Source of the DNA: Castor canadensis
Taxonomy: Eukaryota; Chordata; Mammalia; Rodentia; Castoridae
Direction: 5' to 3'
Assembly: GCF_047511655.1 (NCBI RefSeq)
Contig: NC_133399.1
Location: forward strand, 5,397,333-5,461,332
DNA: 64,000 bases
The position numbers and the translations under genes were made by a program. Below are positions 42,853 through 55,209 of this stretch, piece by piece (position 1 is the stretch's first letter; every line of letters starts with the position of its first letter). The notes below the pieces were generated by a model. That model did not search any database and was not told the origin of the DNA. It saw only the letters and a list, made by a program, of their open reading frames with translations.

Positions 42853-44122
42853 TTTGCCCACTCTGTGGGTGGTCTTTTCAGTTTAGACACCATTTCTTTT
42901 GTTGAGCAGAAGCTTTTTAGTTTTATGAAGTCCCATTTATCTATTCTATCTCTTAGTTGCTGTGCTGCTGGGGTTCCATTGAGAAAGTTCTTACCTATAT
43001 CTACTAATTCCAGAGTATTTCCTACTCTTTCCTGTATCAACTTGAGAGTTTGTGGTCTGATATTAAGATCCTTGATCCATTTTGAGTTAATATTGGTATA
43101 GCGTGATATACATGGATCTAGTTTCAGTTTTTTGCAGACTGCTAACCAGTTTTCCCAGCAGTTTTTGTTGAAGAGGCTGTAATTTCTCCATCGTATATTT
43201 TTAGGGCCTTTGTCAAAAATAAGTTGGTTCTAGTTGTGTGGCTTCATGTCTGGGTCCTCTATTCTGTTCCACTGGCCTTCATGTCTGTTTTTGTGCCAGG
43301 ACCATGCTGTTTTTATTGTTATTGCTTTGTAATATAGTTTGACGTTGGGTTATCATGATACCTCCAGCATTGTTCATTTGACTGAGTATTGCCTTGGCTA
43401 TTCGTGGCCTCTTGTATTTCCATATAAATTTTACGGTAGACTTTTCAAGCTCTTTAATGAATGTCATTGGAATTTTGATGGGAATTGCATTAAACATGTA
43501 GATTACTTTTGGAAATATAGACATTTTTACTATGTTGATTCTACCAATCCATGAGCATGGGAGATCTCTCCACTTTCTATAGTCTTCCTCAATCTCTTTC
43601 TTCAGAAGTGTATAGTTTTTCTTGTAGAGGTCATTCATATCCTTTGTTAGATTTACACCTAGGTATTTGATTTTTTTTGAGGCTATTGTAAATGGAATTA
43701 TTTTCATGTATTATTTTTCAGTTTGCTCATTGTTAGTGTATAGAAATGCTAATGATTTTTCTATGTTGATTTTATATCCTGCTACCTTGCTATGGCTATT
43801 GATGGTGTCTAGAAGCTTCTGAGTAGAGTTTTTTTGGTCTTTAAGGTATAGGATCATGTCGTCTGAAAAATAGGGATATTTTGACAGTTTCTTTACCTAT
43901 TTGTATTCCTTTTATTCCTTCTTGCCTAATTGCTCTGGCTAGGAATTCCACTACTATGTTGAATAGGAGTGGAGATAGTGGGCATCCTTGTCTCGTTCCT
44001 CATTTTGGAGAGAATGGTTTCAGTTTTTTGCCATTAAGTATAATGCTGACTGTAGGTTTGTCATATATAGCTTTTAAAATGTTGAGGTACTTTCCTTCTT
44101 TTCCTAGTTTTCTTAGAGCTTT
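42853..44122 (-). mobile_element. L1 ORF2 fragment, truncated at both ends
   Basis: Minus-strand ORF2 from the RT palm (KALRKLGR-type start at 44122) through the altered FADD block (tcgtctgaaaaatagg at 43858) to EWAK near 42855. It lacks the L1 3' end, which is unusual since L1 truncation is normally 5'. A later rearrangement is likely. Confidence 0.88.
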
Positions 44123-44642
44123 TTTTTTCAGTCTTATTTTATTTTATTTTAAATTTTTTTTTATTTATTCATAGGTGCATACAATGCTTGGGTCATTTCT
44201 CCCCACTGCCCCCACCCCATCCCTTACCACCCACTCCGCCCCCGCCCTCTCCCACCCAACCCCTCAATACCCAGAAGAAACTATTTTGCCCTTATCTGTA
44301 ATTTGGTTCAAGAGAGAGTATAAGCAATAATAGGAAGGAACAAGGGTTTTTGCTAGTTGAGATAAGGATAGCTATACAGGGAGTTGACTCACATTAATTT
44401 CCTATGCATGTGTGTTACCTTCTAGGTTAATTCTTTTCGATCTAACCTTTTCTCTAGTTCCTGGTCCCCTTCTCCTATTGGCCTCAGTTGCTTTTAGGGT
44501 ATCTGCTTTAGTTTCTCTGTGTTGAGGGCAACAAATGCTAGCTAATTTTTTAGGTGTCTTACATATCCTCATATCTCCCTTGTGTGCACTTGCTTTTATC
44601 TTGTGATCAAAGTTCAATCCCCTTGTTGTGTTTGCCCTTGAT

Positions 44643-47600
44643 CTAATGTCCGCATATGAGGGGTAACATATGATTTTTGATCTTTTGGGCCAGGCTAACA
44701 TCACTCAGAATGATGTTCTCCAATTCCATCCACTTATCAGCAAATGATAACCTTTTATTCGTCTTTATGGCTGTATAAAATTCCATTGTGTGTAGACACC
44801 ACCTTTTCTTGATCCATTCGTCAGTAGTGGGGCATTTTGGCTATTTCCATAACTTGGCTATTGTGAATAGTGCTGCAATAAACATGGGTGTGCAGGTGCC
44901 TCTGAAGTAACCTGTGTCACAGTCTTTTGGATATATCCCCAGGAGTGGTATAGCTGGATCAAATGGTAGATCAATGTTTAGCTTTTTAAGGAGCCTCCAA
45001 ATTTTTTTCCAGAGTGGTTGTACTAGTTTACATTCCCACCAACAGTGTAAAAGGGTTCCTTTTTCCCCCGCATCCTCCCTAACACCTGTTGTTGTTGGTG
45101 TTGCTAATGATGGCTATTCTAACAGGGGTGAGGTGGAATCTTAGCGTGGTTTTAATTTGCATTTCCTTTATTGCTAGAGATGGTGAGCATTTTTTCATGT
45201 GTTTTTTGGCCATTAGAATTTCTTCTTTTGAGAAAGTTCTGTTTAGTTCACTTGCCCGTTCCTTTATTGGTTCATTAGTTTTGGGAGAATTTAGTTTTTT
45301 ATGTTCCGTATATATTCTGGTTATCAGTCCTTTGATGTGTAGCTGGCAAATATTTTCTCCCACTCTGTGGGTGTTTTCTTCAGTTAAGAGACCATTTCTT
45401 TTGATGAGCAGAAGCTTTTTAGTTTTATGAAGTCCCATTTATCTATTCTATCTCTTAGTTGTTGTGCTGCTGGGGTTCCATTGAGAAAGTTCTTACCTAT
45501 ACCTACTAACTCCAGAGTATTTCCTACTCTTTCCTATATCAACTTTAGAGTTGGTGGTCTGATATTAAGGCCCTTGATCCATTTTGAGTTAATATTGGTA
45601 TAGCGTGATATACATGGATCTAGTTTCAGTTTTTTGCAGACTGCTAACCAGTTTTCCCAGCAGTTTTTGTTGAAGAGGCTGCTTTTTCTCCATCGTATAT
45701 TTTTAGCGCCTTTGTCAAAAATAAGTTGGTTCTAGTTGTGTGGCTTCATGTCTGGGTCCTCTATTCTGTTCCACTGCTCTTCATGTTTGTTTTTGTACCA
45801 GTATCATGCTGTTTTTATTGTTATTGCTTTTAATATAGTTTGACGTTGGGTATCATGATACCTCCAGCATTGTTCATTTGACTGAGTATTGCCTTGGCTA
45901 TTCATGGCCTCTTGTATTTCCATATAAATTTAACGGTAGATTTTTCACTGTCTTTAATGCATGTCATTGGAATTTTGAAAGGTATTGCATTAAACATGTA
46001 AATTACTTTTGGGAGTATAGACATTTGTACTATGTTGAGTCTACCAATCCATGAGCATGGGTGATCTCTCCACTTTCTATAGTCTTCCGCAGTCTCTTTC
46101 TTAGGAAGTTTATAGTTTTCCTTGTAGAGGTCTTTCACATCTTTTGTTAGGTTTACACCTAGGTATTTTTTTTTTTGAGGCTATTGCAAATAGACTTGTT
46201 TTCATACATTCTTTTTCAGTTGACTCTTTGTTAGTGTATAGAAATGCTAATGATTTTTCTATGTTGATTTTATATCCTGCTAACTTGCTATAGCTATTGA
46301 TGGTGTCTAGAAGCTTCTGAGTAGAGTTTTTTGGGTCTTTAAGATATAGGATCATGTCATCTGCAAATAGGGATACTTCAACAGTTTCTTTATGTATTTG
46401 TATTCCTTTTATTCCTTCTTCTCGCCTAATTGCTCTGGCTAGGAATTCCAGTACTATGTTGAATAGGAGTAGAGATAGTGGGCATTCTTGTCTGGTTCCT
46501 GATTTTAGAGGGAATGGTTTCAGTTTTTCTCTCTTAAGTATAATGCTGACTGTAGTTTTGTCATATATAGCTTTTATAATGTTGAGGTACTTTCCTTCTA
46601 TTCCTAGTTTTCTTAGAGCTTTTATCATGAAATGGTGTTGGCTCTTATCAAAGGCTTTTTCTGCATGTATTGAGATGATCAAGTGGTTTTTGTCTTTGCT
46701 TCTGTTAATGTGGTTTATTATGTTTATTTATTTTCATGTGTTGAACCACCCCTGCATTCCTGGGATGAAGCCTACTCGGTTGTGGTGAATAATCTTTTTG
46801 ATGTATTGTTGAATTCAGTTTGCCATTATTTTGTTGAAGAACTTGCATCACTGTTCATTAAGGAGATTTGCCTATAGTTCTCCTTTTTGGAGGTGTCTTT
46901 GCCTGGCTTTGGGATAAGTGTAATACTGGCTTCATGAAATGTGTTAGGCAGTTTTCCTTCCCTTTCTATTTCATGGAAAAGTTTAAGGAGGGTTGGTATC
47001 TGTTCTTCTTTAAAGGTCTGATAGAATTCAGCAGAGAATCCATCAGGTCCTGGACTTTTCTTTTTGGGGAGACTCTTGATTGCTGCTTCAATTTCATTTT
47101 GTGTTATAGATCTATTCAGGTGATTAATATCCTCTTGGTTCTGTTTTGGATGATCATATGTATCTAGAAATCTGTCGATTTTTAAAAATTTTCATATTTA
47201 TTTGAATATAGGTTCTCAAAGTAGTCTCTGATGATTTCCTGAACTTCGATGATGTTTGATGTTATCTCCCCTTTTGCATTCCTGATTCTACTAATTTAGG
47301 TTTTTTCTCTCCTCATTTTAGTTAGGTTTGCCAGGGGTCTGTTGATCTTGTTTTTTTTTTCAAAGAACCAACTTTTTGTTTCATTAATTCTTTGTATGGT
47401 TTTTTGGTTTCTATTTCATTGATTTGAGCTCTTATTTTTATTATTTCTCTCCTATTTGCTTTGGGATTTGCTTGTTCTTGCTTTTCTAGGAGTTTGAGAT
47501 GTATCATTAGGTCATTGATTTGAGATCTTTCAGTGTTTTTAATATATGCACTCATGACTATAAACTTTCTTCTCAGAACTGCCTTTGTTGTGTCCCATAG

Positions 47601-48456
47601 GTTCCGGTAGGTTGTGTTTTCATTTTTATTGACTTCCAGGAACTTTTTAATTTCCTCTTTTATTTCATCAGTGACCCATTGTTCATTAAACAATGAGTTA
47701 TTCAGTTTCCAGCTATTTGCATGTTTTTTGTCTTTACTTTTGTTGTTGAGTTCTAGTTTATTGCATTGTGATCAGATAGTATGCATGGTCTAATTTCTAT
47801 TTTCTATATTTGCTGAGGCTTGCTTTGTGCTCTAGGATATGATCTATTTTGGAGAAGGTTCCATGGGCTGCTGAGAAGAATGTATATTGTGTAGAAGTTG
47901 GATGAAATGTTCTATAGACATCAAGTAGGTCCATTTGATCTTTTGTATATTTTAGATCTTCGATTTCTTTATTGATTTTTTGTTTGGATGATGTATCTAT
48001 TGACGATAATGGGATGTTGAAGTCTCCCATAACCACTCTGTTGGAGTTAATATATGCTTTTAGGTATTTCCGTGTACATGTGATGAAATTGGGTGTGTTG
48101 ACATTGGGTGCATACAGGTTGATAATTATTATTTCCTTTTGGTCTATTTCCCCTTTTATTAGTATGGAATGTCCTTCTTTATCTCGTTTGATCAATGTAG
48201 GTTTGAAGCCTACTTTGTCAGAGATAAGTATTGCTACTCCTGCCTGTTTTCGGGGGCCATTGGCTTGCTAAATCTTCCTCAATCCTTTCATCCTAAGCCT
48301 ATGCTTATTTCTGTTGGTGAGATGGATCTCCTGTAAGCAACAAATTGTTGGATCTTCCTTTTTAATCCATTTCCTCAAACAGTGCCTTTTGAAGGGGGAA
48401 TTAAGTCCATTAACATTATTTGTTAGTACTGATAGGTATGTGGTGATTCCTGTCAC
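44643..48456 (-). pseudogene. L1 ORF2 (EN-RT), frameshifted
   Basis: ATG at 48456 (MTGITTYLSVLTNNVNGLNS), TAG at 44643-44645, 3814 bp. Endonuclease pieces at 47797-48195 (VVMGDFNIPLSS) and RT at 46110-46682 remain open, but in different frames. Confidence 0.9.
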
Positions 48457-48506
48457 TTAGTTGTCTTAGTTGTTTGAAGGTTTGATTGTGTGTACCTAAG
48501 TTGAGG

Positions 48507-49204
48507 TTATTTTCTACTTTCTTGCTTTTTCTTTTCCTGTAGTTTGGTGCTGCCTGTCCTTTCATGGTTATGTTGGGTTTTACTTTCTGTGTGCAGAATC
48601 CCTTTTAGAATCTTTTGTAGTGGTGGCTTTTTGGTCACATATTGTTTTAGTTTCTGCTTATCATGGAAGAGTTTTATTGCTCCATCTATTTTGAATGATA
48701 GTTGTCCTGGGTAGAGTATCCTGTGTTTGAAGTTATTTTCATTCAGTGCCAGAAGATCTCTACTCAAGCTCTCCTAGCTTTTAATGTTTCTGTTGAGAAA
48801 TCTGTGATTTTGATGGGTTTACCTTTGTATGTTATTTGTTTTTTCTCTCTTACAGCCTTCAATATTCTTTCCCTAGTTTCTGAACTTGTTGTTTTAATGA
48901 TGATATGCCATATGGTAGTTCTATTTTGATCTGTTCTGTTTGGTGTTCTGGAGGCCTCTTGCATCTGTGTGGGAATAGCTTTCTCTAGATTTGGGAAATT
49001 TTCTGTTATAATTTTGTTGAATATATTTTGCATTCCCTTTACTTGCACCTCTTCTTCTTCAATGCCAGTGATTCTCAGATTTGGTCTTTTGATGGAGTTC
49101 GTGAGTTCTTGCATTTTCTTTTCATTGGTCTTGATTTGTTTAACTAATAGTTATTTGGTTTTTCCTTCAATTACCATTTCATCTTTGAGTTCTGAGATAC
49201 TGTC
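48507..49204 (-). pseudogene. L1 ORF1, 5'-truncated
   Basis: RRM start PNLRITGIEEEEVQ at about 49085 and the C-terminal domain in two frames (49114-48764 and 48767-48507). The N-terminal half was never integrated. Confidence 0.88.
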
Positions 49205-49871
49205 AGGAACCCTTTAAACAATGCAAGTCACCTAAGATGGCAACCTGAGGAATTTTAAGTAATCTAAGAGGGTGACATATACTATTATAGGCAAGATCAT
49301 TTTTCTTATAATTTACCCCCCTTTTAATTTAAATTCATTTCTTCAAAATCATTTAGGAGCCATTGGCTCTCACATTCCTGTGTTTCTAATAGAAACAAAT
49401 TATTTGGGTAGGGCAGTTGTCATTTTTTGGTGAGGGCTGTCTCAATTTACCACTGCATTAGTCCCCAGACACAAGGCATTATTCAACATACTGCTAAAAT
49501 TAAAACTCTTAATGCTATGACCAAGGAAGCTAAGAATGAGGTCATACAACCCTTCCACATCCCAAACAAATTTTCCATTGAGTCAGTGAAGGGATCATTT
49601 ATACCTGAAATTTCAGGTGGTTCATTGGATAGAGTAATTAATCCTGGTATGGCCTTAGTAATAGTTCCAGTGTGGGTTGTATTATTTGGTATATATGTGC
49701 AACAAAACTCCAGCATTATGCAAACTCCAACATTATGCAAACTACTCTCTTTCAGCCAACATTAAGTCTAATGCTGTCCTGTTCTCCCAAGCCATCTGAT
49801 TAGTTGGACACAATCATTCTGCTATTCTTTTGGTAGTGTCCCTAATATAGATAGCAAAACTTTATTGGCTA
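49205..49871. other. No gene recognised
   Basis: A 112-codon open frame (49427-49765) has no recognisable domain. It ends in duplicated words (ccagcattatgcaaactcc / caacattatgcaaactac). The nearness of an LTR suggests ERV sequence, but I see no retroviral motif. Confidence 0.35.
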
Positions 49872-50188
49872 TAATATAGCAAGGAGTGCCAGAAGAGAAG
49901 CAGACAGGCTATGTTCTGATAATTAGGCAGGGGAAGCGATGGCAAAGCAGACATAAAACTCAAAGAACTGAATGAAATAGCCAATAAAGTCACATGCAGC
50001 CATATGTGGGTTGAGTTTTGCTTTTTGCTTCTGTAACCTGCTTGCGAGGATATATAAGGTGAGACCTCTTTGTTCTTGGGGCTCAGCCTTTGAACACAAG
50101 TCCACTGGCTCTGTGCTGGCACAATAAAACCTTTCTTCCTGCTAAACTGCCTCAGTGTCCCATATCTCAGCTTGAGATTTGTATAACA
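49872..50188 (+). mobile_element. Solo LTR, same family as the provirus
   Basis: agaagagaagcagacaggctatgttctgataatt, gccaataaagtcacatgcagcc, TATA tatataagg (about 50050), AATAAA (about 50126) and gtcccatatctcagcttgag match the LTRs at 26.3 and 34.8 kb. No polypurine tract before it and no PBS after it, so it is solo. It keeps both the TATA and the poly(A) signal. Confidence 0.9.
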
Positions 50189-50479
50189 ATCATAAATGTA
50201 ATTAATCCAAGCAATATTTTCATTTATGGTGAAACACGAAAAGATTTCTGATTCAAATCCAGTTGCAATTTGATTTCTGGGACACATCCACAGAGATCTG
50301 ACTAACGGGAGCAGTGATCATCTTCCTAGTGGAGTGCCAGGACCAAATACCAGTCTCCAGCCATAGCCCTCAGAGGCAGGCCAGGCCTCCTACCTGGTAC
50401 CTACCCAGCTCGGCTTGGGGATACAGTGTTGATAAGCTGAACCTACTCTTCAAAGTGGAACTTCTGGTAGAAAACGGGT

Positions 50480-50990
50480 TCAAGAATATTCTTAGAAATC
50501 TTAAAGAAATGGACAGATTTCTAGATACATATGATCATCCAAAACTGAACCAAGAGGAAATTAATCACCTGAATAGCTCTATAACACAAAATGAAACTGA
50601 AGCAACAATCAAGAGTCTCCCCAACCTTGTGCTTGTTAGGCAAGTGCTCCACCACTTGAGCATCTCCCTCAGCCCTCTAAATACTCCAAGCAGTGAACCA
50701 GGGGCTGGGAATAATAATATGTAACTAACCTGGAGGATGCCACAGTCTATAAAGGTCTTATAATTAAACAAAATGCACTAAAGTAGAATAAATGTCATTT
50801 ATAAATAATTAAAAAAAAAGAGTCTCCACAAAAAGAGAAGAATTCTATCAGACCTTTAAAGAAGAACTGATACCAACCCTCCTTAAACTGTTCCATGAAA
50901 TAGAAAGGGAAGGAAAACTGCCAAACACAATTTATGAAGCAAGTATTACACTTATCCCAAAGCCAGGCAAAGACACCTCCAAAAAGAACT
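50480..50990 (+). mobile_element. L1 ORF2 fragment split by a small insertion
   Basis: [24 protein letters not shown]-type ORF2 sequence (50495-50620) continues at 50818 (agagtctccacaaaaag ... [20 protein letters not shown]-like) after a 197-bp insertion. Confidence 0.9.
50621..50817 (+). mobile_element. 197-bp retroposed insert in L1
   Basis: Flanked by a 10-bp duplication aagagtctcc (50611-50620 and 50818-50827) and ending in A8. It opens with a reversed tRNA-like SINE piece (gcttgttaggcaagtgctccaccacttgagc) and continues with unique sequence containing gaataaatg upstream of the tail. Likely the 3' end of a transcript reinserted by L1. Confidence 0.8.
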
Positions 50991-51244
50991 CATAATCTGC
51001 TGTGATTAACCCTGACTTCTTTTCTCTGCTAGAAAAGGAGCCTGGAACCAACACTTCCCATTATCCCTTTCGTAACCTCAGACAGTCCTGCACACTCCTT
51101 TCAAATGCCATTTTTTTGTCTCAAAAATCATGTAGGCTAACCAGTGAAAATAATTTTAAAATGATTGTTAAATAGATTTAAAGTGGATTTTGATGAATCT
51201 CAGCCTGAGTAAGCAAAACACATCTTAGTGTCACAGTAGACCAA

Positions 51245-51455
51245 GATGAACCAAGCACTGGTGACTCAGGCTTGTAATCTTTGGTACATGGGAGTCTGAG
51301 ATCAGGAGTGAGGCAGTTAAGGCCAGCCTAAGGAGATAGTTTGCAAGATCTCATCTTGAAAATAACCAGTAGAAAATGGACTGAACATGTGATTCTAGCG
51401 GTTCATCAACTTCTTTGCAAGTGCCCATGAGTTCATGCCCCAGTCCTCAAAATGA
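51245..51455 (+). repeat. SINE, dimeric
   Basis: agcactggtgactcaggcttgtaatctttgg left half; actgaacatgtgattctagcggttcatc right half. Confidence 0.75.
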
Positions 51456-53097
51456 AGCATGCAAGCAAAGAAATATGTCCAATGTGATCACAGGAGAAAC
51501 AGATTTTTGCCTGTCTTCATGTTTGTCTTATCCCAATTTCTTTATTCTCCATTTTTTTCCCTTTTAAAGAATGCAAATCCACTTTGCCTTGAGATTCCTG
51601 TATACCTTACTTTTGGTGATTGCCCCATAAAGTCATATTCTTAATGTCATGTTCTAAGTTTATCAGCATTTCATCAGGAGACAATGTTTAGAAACAATGG
51701 GTGCACAATTACCTGTTAATTAAGGAAGGGCAAAAATCGTCACCTCCACCCCAAAGCCAACATATGCACATGTGGATCTGAATTTCCAATGAGTCTGGCA
51801 ATGGGTGGGATCCATGAAAGTTCAGGAATTTACTGGCAGTGCTTAGAAGCATTGGCTTGAAGGGACAGGACATGGAATTTAGCCCATGCCTCCCTTGAAC
51901 TTGAAGGACTCAAAAGGAAACCAAGCTCCAGTAAAGAGAAAGGAGATATGAGGGTACTGCACAGCAGTGCCTCATCCTGGCACAAAGTCCATAAATAGCC
52001 AGCAGTGTCACATGATGCAGCACAGTCACCTCACAGTCTGAGAGACAAGGGTTTGCATGCAGAGCAGCCCTGGAAGGGTGGCAGGGTGGAATGAAGTTGC
52101 CACATGTGTACACAGGACAGCAGGGCAGCCCCACACTCCAGTCAGTAGGGGACCTAAAGCCCCAACAGTGGGATCAGGTCCCAAACTGTCAGCTTTAACT
52201 GACAGAGGCTTGGGACAAACAACTCCTGCTACCTGTTCCAAAGACCTCTACCCCAGATTTACAGATGCCCAGCCACACTCCCACAGTTTCCTGCTTCTAA
52301 TGTGTCCAGGTGACCTCCCTACAGTACTTCAGTTAGTAGAAATCACATAGCTGCTCCAGCTGAGTAGCCTGAGAACTCTCTCAGCAGCAGACAGAGAGCA
52401 AATACAGCGACTATGTAGTAGGCTACGTGGACTTGCTATGACTGATGCCCTCATTGGATGGTTGGTGCTTGGGATTAACCACCTTCTCTGTTTGGCTAAT
52501 GCATACATGGCCCACCCCCCAAGACTTGAGTGACAGGGAGGGCATTTATATCTGATTGAGTGAATTCAAATGACAGAATCCTTCAGCAGTCCTTGCCAGA
52601 TCCCTTTTCCTTACATGGACACCAGTCTCAGTTTGAGTGGGAGGGTAATTGCTCCAAAACATGTCCTTGTCCTCCAGACCAAGGACTTCCTTTTTGTTAT
52701 GCTCATTGGGATCTTCTTGCATATTCCTTCTGTAGCTGAGACAACAGGTCTGCTCAGAGAACTGTAGTCTCAATGTTCCATGTTGAAAACTCATGTCAGT
52801 TAAGGAGATTTACAGGAATGCTAGGATGCAGGAAGTCAGTGTAGGTTTATCAGAATGAAGCAGATACCCACAATTTCCTCACAGCTCATGTTTCAATCTA
52901 ACAATTTTCAGCCAAGAAATTAAAACACAGAAAATCGTGAAATAAAACAGTAATTTCATGTATGGAGAAAACATTTTTATGGAAATTATATTTCATAAAA
53001 ATTGAAGAGAAATGAAAAGGAAATATGGCTGAAGCAGTAGGGTATCTGCTGTGCAAGCATGAAATAAAGCTGTGACAAAGCAACATATGTTTAATTA
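51456..53097. other. No gene recognised
   Basis: Moderate GC between 51850 and 52400. Short open frames on both strands (52026-52350 area, 52546-52794) without recognisable domains. Confidence 0.35.
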
Positions 53098-53890
53098 GTT
53101 CTTCATCTAGCTGAATTGGATGAAGAGTTTTTAGAATCTTTGGTCGGAATCACAGAAGTGGTTTTGTTGATAAAGATTATTTTGGGCAAGGAGGAAATTT
53201 CAGTGATCAAGGTGACTTTGGTGTCACCCATGGTGGTGGTTAGTATAATGCCAGTGGGGATGGCTACAATGATTTTGGTAGCACAGGATGCAATTTTAGC
53301 AATGTAAGACACTATGTCAAATTTGGCAATTATAACAATAAATTTTCACATTTTGGACCCATGTGTGGAAGAAAGTTAGAGGCAAAAACTCTGGCCCTGA
53401 TGGTGCTTGAGGCCAATAGTTTGGAAAATCAGGAAACCAAGGCAGCTCTGGTGGTTTTAGAAATAGCAGGAACTATGGCAGAGGCTGAATATTCTAATTA
53501 CTGCCCAAACCAAATTTTAGCAGGAGAGGTGAGCCAGAAAAGCAACAGAGAAGCTACATTTTTACTACAGATTCATGAGTTCAGCATATAAGGGGTCTTT
53601 TAGATCCCAACTTCTGGAAGAAACACATGTAGTTCCCTATTTCTTTTTCACCATTTGGGGATGAATTCAGGACATGATGCATGCCCGGTGTGCACTTTAC
53701 CACTTGAACCACAAAGCCAGGCCAGAAGACAAATTTTAGACAATACTCATGTGCAGGAATAAAAACTTAGAGGACTGTATTTGTGACTTACTGTATAATA
53801 GGTTCTTTAGTTTCTGTCCTTTGGAAAGTGTGAAGTGTTCCAATGAAGTGGTTTTATGTGGACTTTTATTTTGCACACATGCTGTCCATG
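53098..53890 (+). pseudogene. HNRNPA1: HNRNPA1 retrocopy, 5'-truncated
   Basis: Matches the mRNA of hnRNP A1 (nuclear RNA-binding protein) from the start of the glycine-rich domain: cttcatctagc, ggaaatttcagtg, ggggatggctacaatgattttgg, ttttggacccatg, and the 3' UTR words agcaggagaggtgagccagaaaagc, ctcatgtg and gactgtatttgtgactta. The RRMs are absent. Many stops and frameshifts. The region matching the shorter (320-aa) isoform has no introns, so it derives from processed RNA. A SINE at 53630-53727 interrupts the 3' UTR. Confidence 0.93.
53630..53727 (-). repeat. SINE, tRNA-like half, in HNRNPA1 retrocopy
   Basis: tttttcaccatttggggatgaattcaggac ... taccacttgaaccacaaagccaggcc, inserted in the retrocopy 3' UTR after the retrocopy arrived. 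Confidence 0.82.
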
Positions 53891-54039
53891 TCTGCTCTTG
53901 AATTTACAGCCATGTGCCAACATTACTGCCTCCCCATATCAAATTAAAATGTACATGTGTATCCATATATCTCCCTCATCACATTTACATGTGAGTATGC
54001 ATATTCAAAGGGCTTGGACCAAAACTCTTGGAATCCTAT

Positions 54040-54260
54040 TTTTTCGGGGGGTGGAACTGGGATTTGAACTGAGAGTGTCGTACTTGCTAGCAGGTACTCT
54101 TACTACTTGAGGCAGTCCTCCAGCCTTTTTTTTCTGATCAGTTCTTTTGAGATAGGGTCTTATGAACAATTTGGCTTGTGCTGGTTTTGAATCACAATCC
54201 TTTTGATCTTTGCCTCTTGAGATCCTAGGATTACAAGGACAAAGCTCTGGGACTGGGATT
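54040..54260 (-). repeat. SINE, dimeric, reverse
   Basis: ggggtggaactgggatttgaactgagag ... ctacttgaggcagtcctccagcc, then ttttgagatagggtctt ... ggattacaaggacaaagctctggg. Confidence 0.82.
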
Positions 54261-54299
54261 TGTATGTTTTTCTTCTGTCACAAAGACTGAGCTGGAGCT

Positions 54300-54485
54300 T
54301 AATAATTTTTTTGTTGTCCTGGAGTTTTAACACGGTGGTTCATGCTTGCAAAGCAGAACTGTACCACTTGAGTCACACTGACATCTGGAACTCACTATTT
54401 ATCCCAGGCTGACCTTGTATTTCAATCTCCCTGCCTCAGCCTAGAAATGCCTGAGTACAGGTGTGTCCCACCATGCCTGGCTTAA
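54300..54485 (-). repeat. SINE, dimeric, reverse, diverged
   Basis: gtaccacttgagtcacactgac and the B1-like tcccaggctgaccttgtatttcaatctccctgcctcag ... gtgtgtcccaccatgcctgg. Confidence 0.78.
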
Positions 54486-54885
54486 AATTTAGGGTTTCTG
54501 ATCAACAAAACATATTCTGGGTAAAGTTAAGAGGTAGATGGAATATTGGGGAAACATATATGCACTGTCCAAAGCTTAAATGACAATAATATCTACAAAC
54601 TAAGAAGCCAGTTACATTTACAAAAGGCACCTGTCTGCAAAAAGAAATGTTTGCATAATAGAGCAGATAATTTAGAAAAAGTTGCTTGGCTAAATGACAG
54701 AAGAATGAAAAGAAAGGAGGAATGAAGAAAGAATAACTTGGAAGAAGGGAGAAAGAAAGGAAGCAAAAAAGAGATGAAAAGTAGAAACACATTACAGCAA
54801 TTGCAGCATGGCTTAGAGGGACAAGACTTAAAGTCAGAGCTTTGGAAGGATCAGTCATGAAGATTAAAAGTTCCAGATCAGAACT

Positions 54886-55095
54886 GGTGGCAGTAGGTCA
54901 TGCCTGTCATCACAGCTAGTTAGTAGGCAGAGATCAGGAGGATTGAGGTTCAAAACCAGCCCAGCCAAAGAGTTTGCAAGACACTGTGTTGAAATAATCC
55001 AACACAACAATGGTCTGTTGGAGTGGATAATATGTTAAAGCCTGAGCTAGCATGGATGAGCCCAGCATTCAAGTCCCATTACCACCAAATTAAGT
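54886..55095 (+). repeat. SINE, dimeric
   Basis: ggtggcagtaggtcatgcctgtcatcacagctagttagtagg left half; ctgttggagtggataatatg right half, ending ttcaagtcccattaccacc. Confidence 0.8.
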
Positions 55096-55209
55096 ATTCG
55101 TGTTCAAGATAAGTCTGGACTTCACAGGGAAACCATGTCTAAAATATATATGTACATAAGGTTGACAATACAGCTCAGTCATACAGTGCTTGCTTAGCAC
55201 AGTACAAAG

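Larger units (their letters stand above)
44123..49204 (-). mobile_element. 5'-truncated L1, 5.1 kb
   Basis: T-rich tail (44123-44175), polypurine 3' UTR (C-rich at 44200-44265), ORF2, and ORF1 truncated within the coiled coil at 49204. The RT catalytic block FADDMIL is intact in sequence at about 46353-46367, but frameshifts break the frame. No target-site duplication is visible: the 5' end runs straight into unrelated sequence (tgtcaggaaccc). Confidence 0.92.

Noticed and set aside
49427-49765. 112-codon plus-strand open frame
   Set aside because: No domain or family resemblance. Sits between an L1 and an LTR and ends in repeated words.
52026-52350. Overlapping open frames on both strands as a gene
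   Set aside because: No recognisable protein, no conserved start or splice context; moderate GC alone explains them.
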